From contig NZ_CP033972.1 of assembly GCF_003855095.1 (NCBI RefSeq), positions 2,852,001-2,916,000 of the forward strand: 64,000 bases of DNA. The letters run 5' to 3'. Within the stretch, counting starts at the first letter, position 1. Each line of letters begins with the position of its first letter. The notes below the pieces were generated by a model. The model had not been told where the DNA came from. It made no database searches and saw only the letters and a list, made by a program, of their open reading frames with translations. The stretch is from Gordonia insulae. GTDB lineage: Bacteria; Actinomycetota; Actinomycetes; Mycobacteriales; Mycobacteriaceae. Positions 1 through 9,501 of the stretch are shown piece after piece. Made by a program: the position numbers and the translations under genes.

Positions 1-1568
1 TCCTCCTGGCCGATGATCCGCTTGTGCAGCTCGTCCTCCATGCGGAGCAGACGGGTGGTCTCCTCCTCGGTGAGCTTGAACACCGGGATACCGGTCCAGT
101 TACCGAGGACCTCGGCGATCTGCTCGTCGTCGACCTCGGCCACGACGTCCATATCACCACTGCGCCATTGCTTCTCACGCTCGGCCCGCTCGGCGACGAG
201 CTGCTTCTCCTTGTCGCGGAGGTTGGCCGCCTTCTCGAAGTCCTGCGCGTCGATCGCGGACTCCTTCTCCTTGCGGGCATCGGCGATGCGATCGTCGAAC
301 TCGCGGAGATCTGGCGGAGCGGTCATCCGGCGGATGCGCATACGCGCCCCCGCCTCGTCGATGAGGTCGATCGCCTTGTCCGGCAGGAACCGGTCGTTGA
401 TGTAGCGGTCGGCCAGCGTCGCCGCCGCCACCAGCGCACCATCGGTGATGGACACCCGGTGGTGGCTCTCGTAGCGGTCGCGCAGCCCCTTGAGGATCTC
501 GATGGTGTGCTCGACGGACGGCTCACCGACCTGGACCGGCTGGAACCGGCGCTCGAGTGCGGCATCCTTCTCGATGTACTTGCGGTACTCGTCGAGGGTG
601 GTGGCGCCGATGGTCTGCAACTCGCCGCGGGCCAGCTTCGGCTTGAGGATCGACGCGGCGTCGATCGCGCCCTCGGCGGCTCCCGCGCCGACCAGCGTGT
701 GCAGCTCGTCGATGAACAGGATGATGTCGCCGCGGGTGTTGATCTCCTTGAGGACCTTCTTCAGGCGTTCCTCGAAGTCACCGCGGTAGCGGCTACCGGC
801 GACCAGCGAACCGAGGTCGAGGGTGTAGAGCTGCTTGTCCTTGAGCGTCTCGGGCACCTGGCCGTTGACGATGGCCTGCGCGAGGCCCTCCACCACGGCG
901 GTCTTGCCGACGCCCGGCTCGCCGATGAGCACCGGGTTGTTCTTGGTGCGGCGGGACAGCACCTGCATGACCCGCTCGATCTCCTTCTCGCGACCGATGA
1001 CCGGGTCGAGTTTGCCCTCGCCCGCGGCAGCGGTCAGGTTGCGACCGAACTGGTCGAGCACGAGCGAGGTCGACGGGGTGCCGGCCTCGGTGCTGCGACC
1101 GCCGGTGCCCGCCTCCTGCGGCTCCTTGCCCTGGTAGCCGGACAGCAGCTGGATGACCTGCTGACGGACCCGGTTCAGGTCGGCGCCCAGCTTGACCAGC
1201 ACCTGGGCGGCCACGCCCTCACCCTCACGGATGAGGCCGAGGAGGATGTGCTCGGTGCCGATGTAGTTGTGGCCGAGCTGCAGGGCCTCACGCAGCGAGA
1301 GCTCGAGGACCTTCTTGGCACGCGGGGTGAAGGGGATGTGCCCCGACGGCGCCTGCTGGCCCTGGCCGATGATCTCCTCGACCTGGCTGCGGACACCCTC
1401 GAGCGAGATCCCGAGGGACTCGAGCGCCTTGGCCGCAACGCCCTCACCCTCATGGATGAGGCCGAGGAGGATGTGCTCGGTGCCGATGTAGTTGTGGTTG
1501 AGCATCCGCGCTTCTTCTTGCGCCAGGACGACGACGCGACGTGCGCGGTCGGTGAACCGTTCGAACAT
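1..1568 (-). CDS. clpC: ATP-dependent Clp protease ATP-binding subunit ClpC (3' part outside window)
   Basis: This is the regulatory AAA+ unfoldase of the cytosolic ClpCP protease, which feeds tagged or damaged proteins to the ClpP1P2 chamber. About 522 codons are present; the C-terminus, including the second AAA+ module, lies beyond the window edge. The protein starts [11 protein letters not shown] with a purine-rich GAGGGAGAA upstream of the ATG. Two tandem Clp N repeats each contain [13 protein letters not shown]. They are followed by the first AAA+ module with Walker [10 protein letters not shown], Walker [10 protein letters not shown] and the pore-loop [11 protein letters not shown], then the start of the UvrB/C-like middle domain. 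It is the first gene of its transcript here, with 240 bases without a gene behind it. ClpC and ClpB share AAA+ domains, but this N-terminal sequence and short middle region fit actinobacterial ClpC, so the call is firm. Confidence 0.97.
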   Translation of the reverse strand, partial: MFERFTDRARRVVVLAQEEARMLNHNYIGTEHILLGLIHEGEGVAAKALESLGISLEGVRSQVEEIIGQGQQAPSGHIPFTPRAKKVLELSLREALQLGHNYIGTEHILLGLIREGEGVAAQVLVKLGADLNRVRQQVIQLLSGYQGKEPQEAGTGGRSTEAGTPSTSLVLDQFGRNLTAAAGEGKLDPVIGREKEIERVMQVLSRRTKNNPVLIGEPGVGKTAVVEGLAQAIVNGQVPETLKDKQLYTLDLGSLVAGSRYRGDFEERLKKVLKEINTRGDIILFIDELHTLVGAGAAEGAIDAASILKPKLARGELQTIGATTLDEYRKYIEKDAALERRFQPVQVGEPSVEHTIEILKGLRDRYESHHRVSITDGALVAAATLADRYINDRFLPDKAIDLIDEAGARMRIRRMTAPPDLREFDDRIADARKEKESAIDAQDFEKAANLRDKEKQLVAERAEREKQWRSGDMDVVAEVDDEQIAEVLGNWTGIPVFKLTEEETTRLLRMEDELHKRIIGQE

Positions 1569-1808
1569 TGTTCTCCCTCGTTAGCTAGCGCCCCGGCCGT
1601 CCATGACGACAACCACAGCGACAACAACTGCAGCGGTGTCCGTAGAGATGACGACCAGCCTGCCTCCACTCTAGTGGTCGCTTGGAGTGCAGCTACAGTT
1701 AACGTCGGTCGGAAACTGAATTCCGTGGTTGCCACGGCGGGGATCTGTGCAGTACAACCGCGCACGTGGGCGGCATGTTCCACCCAGGCTACGCCGATAG
1801 CGAACGCG

Positions 1809-2573
1809 TCATTTCGAGTGCACGGAGATGACATTTCCGGACGGATCGGTGAACCAGGCGATATCCGGGCCGTTCCCGTCGCCGCTCCCATCGCCACGCG
1901 CGATTGCCCGATCGTCCTGATCGAAGCCGTCGTACCGCAGGAACTCCACGCCCCTGGCAGCCAGGTCGTCGATCGTCTTTTCGAGATCGTCGACCGGGAT
2001 GTTGAGCATCGTGTAGCCGGCGGGCCGATGGTCGGGCTTCGGGTACGCCAGCACGGTGGTCTGACGGTTGATCCGGATCCCGAGCACTCCCATGGCAAAG
2101 CGCAGCACCCGCATGCCGAGGACATCGCGGTAGAACTCCGTGGTGACGTCGAGATCGCGGACCGCGAAACCGCTGTAGGCGGAGGTCGGATTGCTCATCT
2201 CGGCCTCGAACTCGTCGGAGATGCGCAGGATCTGCAGGAAGTTTCCGTCGGGGTCCTTGACGCAACCGAAGAAGCTGCCGTCGCGGTCGGCGAGCGGACT
2301 CACCCATTCGGCACCGAGTTCATCCAGCCGCGCCGCCGTCGCGACCGGGTCGTCGACCTCGACGTTGAGGATCGCACGGGCACCGCCCGGATTGGGCCCG
2401 GAGACGTCGTCGCGCTTGTCGAACATGATGTAGAAGCCGTCGAGATTCAGGACCGGATAGCCGGAACCGTCATCGGTCGGCACGGGCGCCTCGAACACGG
2501 ACGCGTACCAGCGGCCGAGCCGACCCGGGTCGTCGCTGGACAGGAGCATTGAGCCGATCGTTGCAGTTGCCAT
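1809..2573 (-). CDS. Two-domain VOC (glyoxalase/bleomycin-resistance) family protein
   Basis: The 254-residue protein consists of two vicinal-oxygen-chelate modules. The first (about residues 5-120) contains DPDGNFLQILRISDE and the second (about 135-254) contains FYRDVLGMRVLRF and ends FTDPSGNVISVHSK. Each module has the paired beta-alpha-beta-beta-beta pattern of the family. VOC proteins are metal-dependent dioxygenases, lyases, epimerases or ligand-binding resistance proteins, and the substrate cannot be read from the sequence. A methionine at the domain junction (EAEMSNPTSAY) could start a separate second-domain protein, but the frame is open throughout and a fusion is the simpler reading. 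It is divergent from the betaine operon, sharing an 88-base interval that includes the palindrome CGAAATTTCG at 2627-2636. Confidence 0.8.
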   Translation of the reverse strand: MATATIGSMLLSSDDPGRLGRWYASVFEAPVPTDDGSGYPVLNLDGFYIMFDKRDDVSGPNPGGARAILNVEVDDPVATAARLDELGAEWVSPLADRDGSFFGCVKDPDGNFLQILRISDEFEAEMSNPTSAYSGFAVRDLDVTTEFYRDVLGMRVLRFAMGVLGIRINRQTTVLAYPKPDHRPAGYTMLNIPVDDLEKTIDDLAARGVEFLRYDGFDQDDRAIARGDGSGDGNGPDIAWFTDPSGNVISVHSK

Positions 2574-2661
2574 ACAGAGGACGACCCGATGACCCGCCGG
2601 AAGTCATCGCCGTCCTCGGCATCCGACGAAATTTCGGACATCCCCCGGTAATCTGCGTCAC

Positions 2662-4818
2662 ATGAGTGATGACGCTCGGCCTCACCAGAACAGCACCGAC
2701 GACATCACCGGCACCTCCGGTGCCCCCCATCCCGAAGCGGGCCGCAGCTCGGTCAATGTCGCGGTCTTCGTGACGTCCGCAACGATCGTTCTCGCCTTCG
2801 CGATCTGGGCCCTGGTCTCTCCGGACACGGCCGACAGTGTCATCAACGACGTCCGCGAGTTCATCTCCCGGTGGTTCGGCTGGTGGTATTTCATTCTCGC
2901 GACCGGAATCGTGGGCGTCGTCATCTTCCTGGGGGCCAGCAAGTACGGCCGATACCGGCTCGGCCCCGAGGAATCCCGGCCCGAGTACAGCCTGTTCACC
3001 TGGACCGCCATGCTCTTCGCGGCCGGAATCGGCATCGACCTCATGTTCTTCTCGGTCGCCGAACCCGTCACCCACTTCCTCAATCCGCCCGTCGGGCCGG
3101 CCGAGACCAACGCCGCCGCCCGCGAGGCGGTCACCTGGACGGTGTTCCACTACGGCGTCACCGGGTGGGCGATGTACGCCCTCATGGGCGGCGCCCTGGC
3201 CTACTTCGCGTTCCGCCACAACCTGCCGCTGACCATCCGGGCTGCGCTGTACCCGATCTTCGGGAAGAGGGTCGAGGGGCGCTGGGGTGATGCCATCGAC
3301 GTCGCCGCGGTCCTCGGGACCATCTTCGGGATCGCGACGTCTCTGGGCATCGGTGTGGTCCAGCTGAACTACGGACTGAACGAGATCTTCGGGATCTCCC
3401 AGGGCAAAGCCGCCCAGATCGGTTTGATCGTGCTGTCGGTGATCATCGCCACCGCGTCGGCGACGTCGGGCGTCGACAAGGGCATCCGGCGCCTGTCCGA
3501 GTTGAACGTGATCCTCGCGATCATCCTGCTCGTCTACATCCTCGTGGCGGGTAAGACCGACTTCCTGCTCAACGGCCTCACCCAGAACGCGGGAGACTAC
3601 GTGTCCACGTTCGCGGACCGCACGCTCGACACCTTCGCGTGGGATCAGGTCAATCCGACTCCGGGCAACGACGCCCGCGGATTCGTCGACGGCTGGACGC
3701 TGTTCTTCTGGGCGTGGTGGGTGGCGTGGGCGCCGTTCGTCGGCCTGTTCCTCGCAAGGATCTCCCGCGGACGCACGATGCGCCAGTTCATCTTCGGCGT
3801 CCTGGTCGTTCCGTTCAGCTTCATCCTGCTGTGGATCTCGATCTTCGGGAACAGCGCACTCGAGGTGGCGCGCGGCGACCAGGACTTCGCCGAGACCACC
3901 GCGTCGACCCCGGAAGCCGGCTTCTACTCGCTGCTCGAGCAGTATCCCGGCTCCACGCTGCTCATCGGGATCGCGACCATCACCGGCCTGCTGTTCTACG
4001 TGACCAGTGCCGACTCCGGTTCCCTCGTGATGGGCAATTTCACCTCGCGACTACCGGATCCGATGGCCGACTGCGCGAAGTCGGTGCGCATCTTCTGGTC
4101 CGTGGCGATCGGACTTCTCACGCTGTCGATGCTGTTCGCCGGCGGCGGCGACGGGTCGATCCTCACGTTGCAGGCCGCGACGGTGATCATGGGACTGCCG
4201 TTCTCGTTCGTGCTCGGCCTCATCTGCATCTCGCTGCTGAGAGCGGTCCGCAACGAGGCGTACAAGACGGACAGTTATCGGACCACGCTGCCCAAGGCGA
4301 TCGCCGCGGGACGGGGCTCCTCAGAACACGGCAGTTGGCGACAGCGCCTCGTCGGGACGTTGCGCTACCCCGGCCCGTCGGCGACGCGGAAGTTCGTCAC
4401 GGGTTCGATCCTGCCCGCGATGCGGGAGGTCGCCGATCAGTTCGAGCGGGAGGGCATCTCGGCAACGGTCGACGACTCGGCGGTCAGCGAAGGACTGCCG
4501 TCGCCGCGGCTCATCGTCGAACTGGCGCACGAACCGCGCTTCGAGTACTGCGTGTGGCCGGTATCGGCGCCGACGCCCACGTATGCGGTGCTCTCGCAGC
4601 GCTCCGACGACCGCTATTTCCGCTGCGAGGTGTACCTCACCGAGGGCTCACAGGGCTATTCGCTCAACGGCTACAACCGTGAACAGGTGATCGGCGACAT
4701 CCTCGACCAATACGAACGCCACCTCGGATACCTGCATCTGCGGCGGGCGGCGACCGACCACGGACCCGATACCGTGGTGGATGCCCCCGACCCCGAACCC
4801 GAAGGGACCCCCGCATGA
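2662..4818 (+). CDS. betT: BCCT-family choline/betaine transporter, BetT type
   Basis: This inner-membrane transporter of the betaine-choline-carnitine family has 718 residues. After a polar N-terminus it has about twelve hydrophobic segments. It carries the family signature around the tryptophan-rich stretch FFWAWWVAWAPFVGLFLARISRG (shown here in parts: FFWAWWVAWAP, then FVGLFLARISRG), in the substrate/ion-coupling helix region. A long cytoplasmic C-terminal domain (roughly residues 560-700, with RKFVTGSILPAMREVADQFE) is typical of BetT, where it is linked to osmotic regulation; shorter BCCT carriers lack it. The downstream genes convert choline to glycine betaine, so choline is the expected substrate. 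Its stop overlaps the betB start in an ATGA motif, indicating translational coupling. No BetI repressor was found in the window. Confidence 0.9.
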   Translation: MSDDARPHQNSTDDITGTSGAPHPEAGRSSVNVAVFVTSATIVLAFAIWALVSPDTADSVINDVREFISRWFGWWYFILATGIVGVVIFLGASKYGRYRLGPEESRPEYSLFTWTAMLFAAGIGIDLMFFSVAEPVTHFLNPPVGPAETNAAAREAVTWTVFHYGVTGWAMYALMGGALAYFAFRHNLPLTIRAALYPIFGKRVEGRWGDAIDVAAVLGTIFGIATSLGIGVVQLNYGLNEIFGISQGKAAQIGLIVLSVIIATASATSGVDKGIRRLSELNVILAIILLVYILVAGKTDFLLNGLTQNAGDYVSTFADRTLDTFAWDQVNPTPGNDARGFVDGWTLFFWAWWVAWAPFVGLFLARISRGRTMRQFIFGVLVVPFSFILLWISIFGNSALEVARGDQDFAETTASTPEAGFYSLLEQYPGSTLLIGIATITGLLFYVTSADSGSLVMGNFTSRLPDPMADCAKSVRIFWSVAIGLLTLSMLFAGGGDGSILTLQAATVIMGLPFSFVLGLICISLLRAVRNEAYKTDSYRTTLPKAIAAGRGSSEHGSWRQRLVGTLRYPGPSATRKFVTGSILPAMREVADQFEREGISATVDDSAVSEGLPSPRLIVELAHEPRFEYCVWPVSAPTPTYAVLSQRSDDRYFRCEVYLTEGSQGYSLNGYNREQVIGDILDQYERHLGYLHLRRAATDHGPDTVVDAPDPEPEGTPA

Positions 4819-6329
4819 GCGACACGCTCTTCATCGACGGCGTTTGGCGCGCGGCGGCTTCCGGGGCAACGCGTGAGATCCGTTGCCCTGCAGATGGATC
4901 TCTGGTCGGTGTGGTCGCCGAGGCGGGGCCTGCGGATACCGAGGCGGCCATCGCCGCAGCGCGAGCAGCCTTCGACGACGGCCCGTGGCGGCAGACCGGC
5001 GCGGCCGAACGGGGCGATCTGCTGTTGCGCGTCGCCACCGAGATCGACACGCGCCGCGAAGAATTCGTGCGTGCGGAGACCCTCGACACGGGCAAGCGGC
5101 CGTACGAGTCCGACCTCGACATGACCGACATCGCCAACTGCTTCCGCTATTTCGGCAAGCTGGCCGCCGACGACGCGGGCCGTGTCGTCGATGCCGGATC
5201 ACCGGATGTCGACTCCCGGATCGTCTACGAGCCGGTCGGGGTGTGCGGCCTGATCACACCGTGGAACTATCCGCTCCTGCAAGCGGCGTGGAAGATCGCG
5301 CCCGCCCTCGCCGCCGGCAACACGTTCGTCCTCAAACCCGCCGAACTCACCCCGCACACGTCGATCCTGATCATGCGGGTCCTCGACGATCTCGGGCTGC
5401 CGTCCGGAGTGGCGAACCTGGTACTCGGCGCGGGCGCCGATGCGGGCGCGCCCCTCTCGGCCCACCCCGACGTCGACCTCGTGTCGTTCACCGGCGGATT
5501 GGCCACCGGCAGGATCATCGCGGGCGAGGCCGCCGCGACGGTGAAGAAGGTCGCACTCGAACTCGGTGGCAAGAACCCGAACGTGATCTTCGCCGACGCC
5601 TGCGACACCGACGATCGGCTCGCTGCCTCCGTCGACAACGCACTGAACGCCGCGTTCCTGCACTCCGGTCAGGTGTGTTCGGCCGGAGCACGTCTCGTCA
5701 TCGAGGAATCAGCGCATGATCGCTTCGTCGATGAGCTCGTCCGCAGGGCGGAACAGATTCGGCTCGGCCGTCCGTTCGACGAGGGCACCGAGACCGGGCC
5801 GTTGATCTCGTCGGCACACCGCGACAAGGTGCACGCATATGTCGAGCAGGCCCGCGCCGAGGGGGCCGTGATCCGAACCGGCGGAGCGTTCGGCACCGGC
5901 GATCACGGTTCCGGGAGCCTCGACGACGGCTGGTTCTACCTGCCGACGGTCATCGACGGCGCACGCCGGACGATGGCGTGCGTGCACGACGAGGCCTTCG
6001 GGCCAACGGTCACCGTCGAGACGTTCGCCGACGAGGCCGAGGCCGTCGCCATCGCGAACGACACCGAGTACGGGCTCGCGGGTGCGGTCTGGTCCTCCGA
6101 CGCGGCACGTGCCCGTCGCATCGCCGCACGACTGCGGCACGGCACCGTGTGGGTCAACGACTTCGGACCCTATCTGCCACAGGCGGAATGGGGAGGGTTC
6201 GGCCGGTCCGGAGTCGGTCGGGAACTGGGACCGTCGGGCCTTGCCGAATATCGGGAGCCCAAGCATGTCTACGAGAACCTCCGGCCGGGAGTCACCGACT
6301 GGTTCACGGACCGAGGAGGAAACCGATGA
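4815..6329 (+). CDS. betB: Betaine aldehyde dehydrogenase (NAD(P)+-dependent)
   Basis: This cytosolic aldehyde dehydrogenase of 504 residues oxidises betaine aldehyde to glycine betaine. Family motifs are in order: the Rossmann-type cofactor loop with ITPWNYPLLQAAWKIAPALA, the SFTGGLATG glycine loop, the general-base motif ELGGKNPNVIF, and the catalytic-cysteine motif SGQVCSAGARL. The C-terminal NDFGPYLPQAEWGGFGRSGVGRE is split here as NDFGPYLPQAEWGG and FGRSGVGRE, and resembles the substrate-tunnel end of BetB proteins. It overlaps both neighbours by four bases (betT upstream, choline oxidase downstream). Aldehyde dehydrogenases are hard to assign by sequence alone; substrate specificity here rests on the operon. 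Confidence 0.92.
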   Translation: MSDTLFIDGVWRAAASGATREIRCPADGSLVGVVAEAGPADTEAAIAAARAAFDDGPWRQTGAAERGDLLLRVATEIDTRREEFVRAETLDTGKRPYESDLDMTDIANCFRYFGKLAADDAGRVVDAGSPDVDSRIVYEPVGVCGLITPWNYPLLQAAWKIAPALAAGNTFVLKPAELTPHTSILIMRVLDDLGLPSGVANLVLGAGADAGAPLSAHPDVDLVSFTGGLATGRIIAGEAAATVKKVALELGGKNPNVIFADACDTDDRLAASVDNALNAAFLHSGQVCSAGARLVIEESAHDRFVDELVRRAEQIRLGRPFDEGTETGPLISSAHRDKVHAYVEQARAEGAVIRTGGAFGTGDHGSGSLDDGWFYLPTVIDGARRTMACVHDEAFGPTVTVETFADEAEAVAIANDTEYGLAGAVWSSDAARARRIAARLRHGTVWVNDFGPYLPQAEWGGFGRSGVGRELGPSGLAEYREPKHVYENLRPGVTDWFTDRGGNR

Positions 6330-7894
6330 CCGACACCTACGACTACGTCGTCGTCGGCGGCGGCTCGGCCGGCGCAGCGGTCGCGTCACGACTCTCCGAG
6401 AATCCCGCTGTCACGGTCTGTCTCATCGAAGCCGGGCCGTCCGACGTCGGCGACGACGCCATCCTGCAGCTCGATCGGTGGATGGAACTCCTCGAGTCCG
6501 GGTACGACTGGGATTATCCGATCGAGCCGCAGGAGAACGGCAACGACTTCATGCGGCATGCCCGGGCGAAGGTGCTCGGCGGGTGCAGCTCGCACAACAG
6601 CTGCATCGCGTTCTGGGCGCCGCGTGAAGACCTCGACTCGTGGGAGCGGGACTTCGGTTGCACCGGTTGGGGGTCCGACTCGGTGTACCGGCTGTACCCG
6701 CAGATAGAGACCAACGACGCCCCCGGCGATCACCACGGGCGCAGTGGCCCGGTGCACATCATGACCGTTCCGCCCGACGACCCGTGCGGCGTGGCCCTGC
6801 TCGACGCGTGTGAGGCCGTCGGTATCCCGCGCGTCGACTTCAACAGCGGGACGACGGTGACCAACGGCGCCAACTTCTTCCAGATCAACCGTCGACCCGA
6901 CGGCGTGCGCGCGTCATCGTCGGTCAGCTACCTGCATCCGAATCTCGACCGCGCGAACCTCACGGTCCGCACCGGGGCATGGGCCAAGCGAATCGTCGTC
7001 GAACAAGCCGATGGCGCTCTGCGCGCCGTCGGTGTCGACATCACCGACAACGCCTTCGGCCGCACCACCACCGTGCGCGCCTCCCGCGAGGTGATCGTGT
7101 CCGCGGGTGCCATCGACAGCCCGAAGCTGCTGATGCTGTCCGGAATCGGGCCGACCGTCCATCTACGCGAGCACGGGATCGACGTCCTGGTCGACTCACC
7201 GGGCGTCGGCGCGAACCTGCAGGATCACCCGGAGGGCGTGATCGGCTTCGAGACGACACGACCGATGATCGCCGAATCCACCCAGTGGTGGGAGGCCGGG
7301 ATCTTCACCACCACGGTCGACGGACTGGATCGTCCCGACCTGATGATGCATTACGGCAGTGTGCCGTTCGACATGCACACGCTGCGGCAGGGCTATCCGA
7401 CCAGTGAGAGCACCTTCTGCCTCACCCCGAATGTGACGCACGCCCGCTCACGCGGGACGGTCCGGCTGCGCTCCCGTGACTTCCGCGACAAACCGCGGGT
7501 CGATCCCCGGTACTTCACCGACCCCGACGGCCACGACATGCGCGTGATGATCACCGGCATCCGTAAGGCCCGTGAGATAGCCGCGGCCGCACCGCTGGCC
7601 GATTGGGTTGCCCGCGAGCTGTATCCGGGGCCGGACGCGACGTCGGACGACGAGCTGGCCGACTACATCCGCCGCACCCACAACACCGTCTACCACCCGG
7701 TCGGCACCGTCCGGATGGGACCGACCGATGACGCGATGTCGCCGCTCGATCCGGAACTCCGGGTGAAGGGCATCGACCGGCTGCGCGTCGCCGACGCATC
7801 GGTTTTCCCGGCACACACGACAGTGAACCCGAACATCACCGTCATGCTCGTCGGCGAGCGATGCGCCGAACTCGTTGCCGCAGAGGGACCGTGA
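6326..7894 (+). CDS. codA: Choline oxidase (GMC flavoprotein)
   Basis: This 522-residue GMC oxidoreductase starts MTDTYDYVVVGGGSAG at the ATG overlapping the betB stop; an upstream extension of the frame has no support. The sequence recalls Arthrobacter globiformis choline oxidase rather than BetA. It has LESGYDWDYPIEPQENGN and the segment GGCSSHNSCIAFWAPRED, whose His90 aligns with the FAD-linked His99 and Ser92 with Ser101. It also has DHPEG (Glu312 region), DLMMHYGS (His351), NTVYHPVGTVRMG (Val464/His466) and TVNPNITVM (Asn510). Choline oxidase takes choline through betaine aldehyde to glycine betaine with O2, releasing hydrogen peroxide; this makes the neighbouring dehydrogenase partly redundant. 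The comparison is from memory of the characterised enzyme, not an alignment. Confidence 0.88.
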   Translation: MTDTYDYVVVGGGSAGAAVASRLSENPAVTVCLIEAGPSDVGDDAILQLDRWMELLESGYDWDYPIEPQENGNDFMRHARAKVLGGCSSHNSCIAFWAPREDLDSWERDFGCTGWGSDSVYRLYPQIETNDAPGDHHGRSGPVHIMTVPPDDPCGVALLDACEAVGIPRVDFNSGTTVTNGANFFQINRRPDGVRASSSVSYLHPNLDRANLTVRTGAWAKRIVVEQADGALRAVGVDITDNAFGRTTTVRASREVIVSAGAIDSPKLLMLSGIGPTVHLREHGIDVLVDSPGVGANLQDHPEGVIGFETTRPMIAESTQWWEAGIFTTTVDGLDRPDLMMHYGSVPFDMHTLRQGYPTSESTFCLTPNVTHARSRGTVRLRSRDFRDKPRVDPRYFTDPDGHDMRVMITGIRKAREIAAAAPLADWVARELYPGPDATSDDELADYIRRTHNTVYHPVGTVRMGPTDDAMSPLDPELRVKGIDRLRVADASVFPAHTTVNPNITVMLVGERCAELVAAEGP

Positions 7895-8811
7895 TGTCGC
7901 GTCCGATGCCTCCGCCCGACTCCGCGTGGCCGCGAATCCCCGTCGCCGACTGGTCGGCGACCCGCGACACCCTGCAGCTGATGACACAGGTCGTCGGCAA
8001 GATCCGGATGGCCCACACACCGGTCATGAGCCACTGGTGGAACGTCGTCCTGCATGTGTCGAGTCGTGGCCTCACCACCGGACTCATCCCGTACGGTAGT
8101 CGGGGCTTCACGATGGAGTTCGACTTCATCGAGCCCCGCCTGGTGGTCACCACGACCACGGGCGAGAGCCGCTCGATCCCGTTGCGGGAACGTCCGATCG
8201 CCGACTTCTATCGCGACGTCATGGCCACGCTCGACGACCTGGATCTCCGGACGGACATCTGGACGATGCCGGTCGAGATACCCGACGCCATCCCGTTCGA
8301 CGTCGATCACGAGCACAGCGCCTACGACGCCGACGCCGCACATCGGTTCTGGCTTGCCCTGGTACAGATGAACCGCGTCTTCGACGAGTTCCGATCGCGC
8401 TATGTCGGCAAGGTGAGTCCGTCTCATTTCTTCTGGGGCGCCTGCGATCTCGCTGTCACGCGATTCTCCGGACGACCGGCTCCGAAGCATCCCGGCGGTG
8501 CGCCGAACTGCGGTCCCCACGTGATGTGGGAGGCGTACTCGCACGAGGTCAGCAGTGCCGGCTACTGGCCCGGCCCGGACGGAGAGGGCAGCTTCTACTC
8601 GTACGCCTATCCCGAACCCGACGGGTTCCGATCGGCCCGGGTGGGTCCCGACGCCGCGTCGTTCGACGAGTCGCTCGGTGAGTTCCTGTTGCCGTACACG
8701 GCCGTTCGCGAGGCCGCCGACCCTGATGCCGCGCTTCTCGAGTTCCTGGAGAGCACCTACGTGGCCGCCGCCGACGCCGGGGGCTGGGATCGGTCCGCAC
8801 TCGAACGGTGA
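7894..8811 (+). CDS. DUF5996 family protein
   Basis: The 305-residue cytosolic protein starts at an ATG that shares one base with the choline oxidase stop (TGATG). The in-frame sequence further upstream lies inside codA. It looks like a DUF5996 protein: WPRIPVADWSATRDTLQLMTQVVGKIRMA near the N-terminus (given here in parts WPRIPVADW and LQLMTQVVGKIRM), NVVLHVSSRGLTTGLIPYG, a central HFFWGACDLAVTRFSGR, and the histidine/tryptophan-rich HVMWEAYSHEVSSAGYWPG. No signal peptide or membrane segment is visible. The family has no established biochemical role that I know of. Its tight coupling to choline oxidation is the only functional clue, and it may be incidental. Confidence 0.8.
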   Translation: MSRPMPPPDSAWPRIPVADWSATRDTLQLMTQVVGKIRMAHTPVMSHWWNVVLHVSSRGLTTGLIPYGSRGFTMEFDFIEPRLVVTTTTGESRSIPLRERPIADFYRDVMATLDDLDLRTDIWTMPVEIPDAIPFDVDHEHSAYDADAAHRFWLALVQMNRVFDEFRSRYVGKVSPSHFFWGACDLAVTRFSGRPAPKHPGGAPNCGPHVMWEAYSHEVSSAGYWPGPDGEGSFYSYAYPEPDGFRSARVGPDAASFDESLGEFLLPYTAVREAADPDAALLEFLESTYVAAADAGGWDRSALER

Positions 8812-8826
8812 GTCGGGACCGGCGAC

Positions 8827-9429
8827 TCACCCGACGAACGAGTCGATGATCCGGTCGAGGACGACGAGCACTTCGGCGGTGGCGGCATCCTTGTCGTCGG
8901 CGGCCGACACGTAGAGCGCAGACTCGTCGAGCGCCCCGATCGCCACGTGCGCGATCGGGCGCACCGGCTGATCCGCCATCTGCCCGACCGCGATCGCCGC
9001 AGCGAGGATGCCCTCGATGAGGGCGAAGCCGAACTCCTCGCCGCGGGCCCGCCACTCACTCCAACCGAGCACCGACGGTGCGTCGACCAGCGAGATCTGG
9101 TGGACGGCCGGGTCGGTGACCCGTTCGAGGAAGACACGGACGCCGGCCTTGAGGGCGGCGATCGGATCGGCGAGTGCGAGCTCTCCGACCCGTTCGGCGA
9201 CCTCGGCGGTGATGTCCTGCTCGACCTGGTCGTAGACAGCGGTGAAAAGACCCTTCTTGTCGTCGAATTGGTGATAGAGCGCGCCGCGCGTCACCCCGGC
9301 GGCATCGACGATGGTCTGCGTCCCGACGGCGGCGTAGCCGTGCTCACCGAACAGGGCCCGGCCCGCACCGATGAGCGCGGAACGGGTCGCGGCGGTCCGT
9401 TCCGCCTGGGTGCGACGATTGACTTTCAT
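8827..9429 (-). CDS. TetR-family transcriptional regulator
   Basis: This 200-residue DNA-binding protein has an N-terminal helix-turn-helix (about residues 10-58) with LIGAGRALFGEHGYAAVGTQ and DAAGVTRGALYHQFDDKKGLF, the TetR signature. The C-terminal helical ligand domain is variable and gives no ligand. It runs divergently from the alpha/beta hydrolase gene at 9502 across a 72-base gap containing an imperfect palindrome, the usual layout for a repressor controlling itself and its neighbour. It converges on the DUF5996 gene with only 15 bases between the stops. Confidence 0.93.
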   Translation of the reverse strand: MKVNRRTQAERTAATRSALIGAGRALFGEHGYAAVGTQTIVDAAGVTRGALYHQFDDKKGLFTAVYDQVEQDITAEVAERVGELALADPIAALKAGVRVFLERVTDPAVHQISLVDAPSVLGWSEWRARGEEFGFALIEGILAAAIAVGQMADQPVRPIAHVAIGALDESALYVSAADDKDAATAEVLVVLDRIIDSFVG

Positions 9430-9448
9430 ACAGGTTGCACGTAACTTT

Positions 9449-9467
9449 CATACCAAGTGTTCGTAAG
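9449..9467. promoter_or_regulatory. Candidate TetR operator between divergent genes
   Basis: The 19-base stretch CATACCAAGTGTTCGTAAG is an imperfect palindrome, with six of nine symmetric positions complementary. It lies between the TetR gene and the divergent hydrolase gene. Its position and size fit a TetR-dimer site; the imperfect symmetry keeps confidence low. Confidence 0.4.
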
Positions 9468-9501
9468 TTCACGATCAGCCTAGTCGAAAGGCACCGAAGC
9501 C

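Noticed and set aside
24..2552. 842-residue plus-strand open frame over clpC
   Set aside because: It is antisense to clpC and the VOC gene, both with clear family motifs; the translation is low-complexity leucine/arginine/valine, typical of GC-rich antisense frames.
2627..2636. CGAAATTTCG as a BetI operator
   Set aside because: No BetI gene was found and the palindrome is only ten bases, so a regulator cannot be named.
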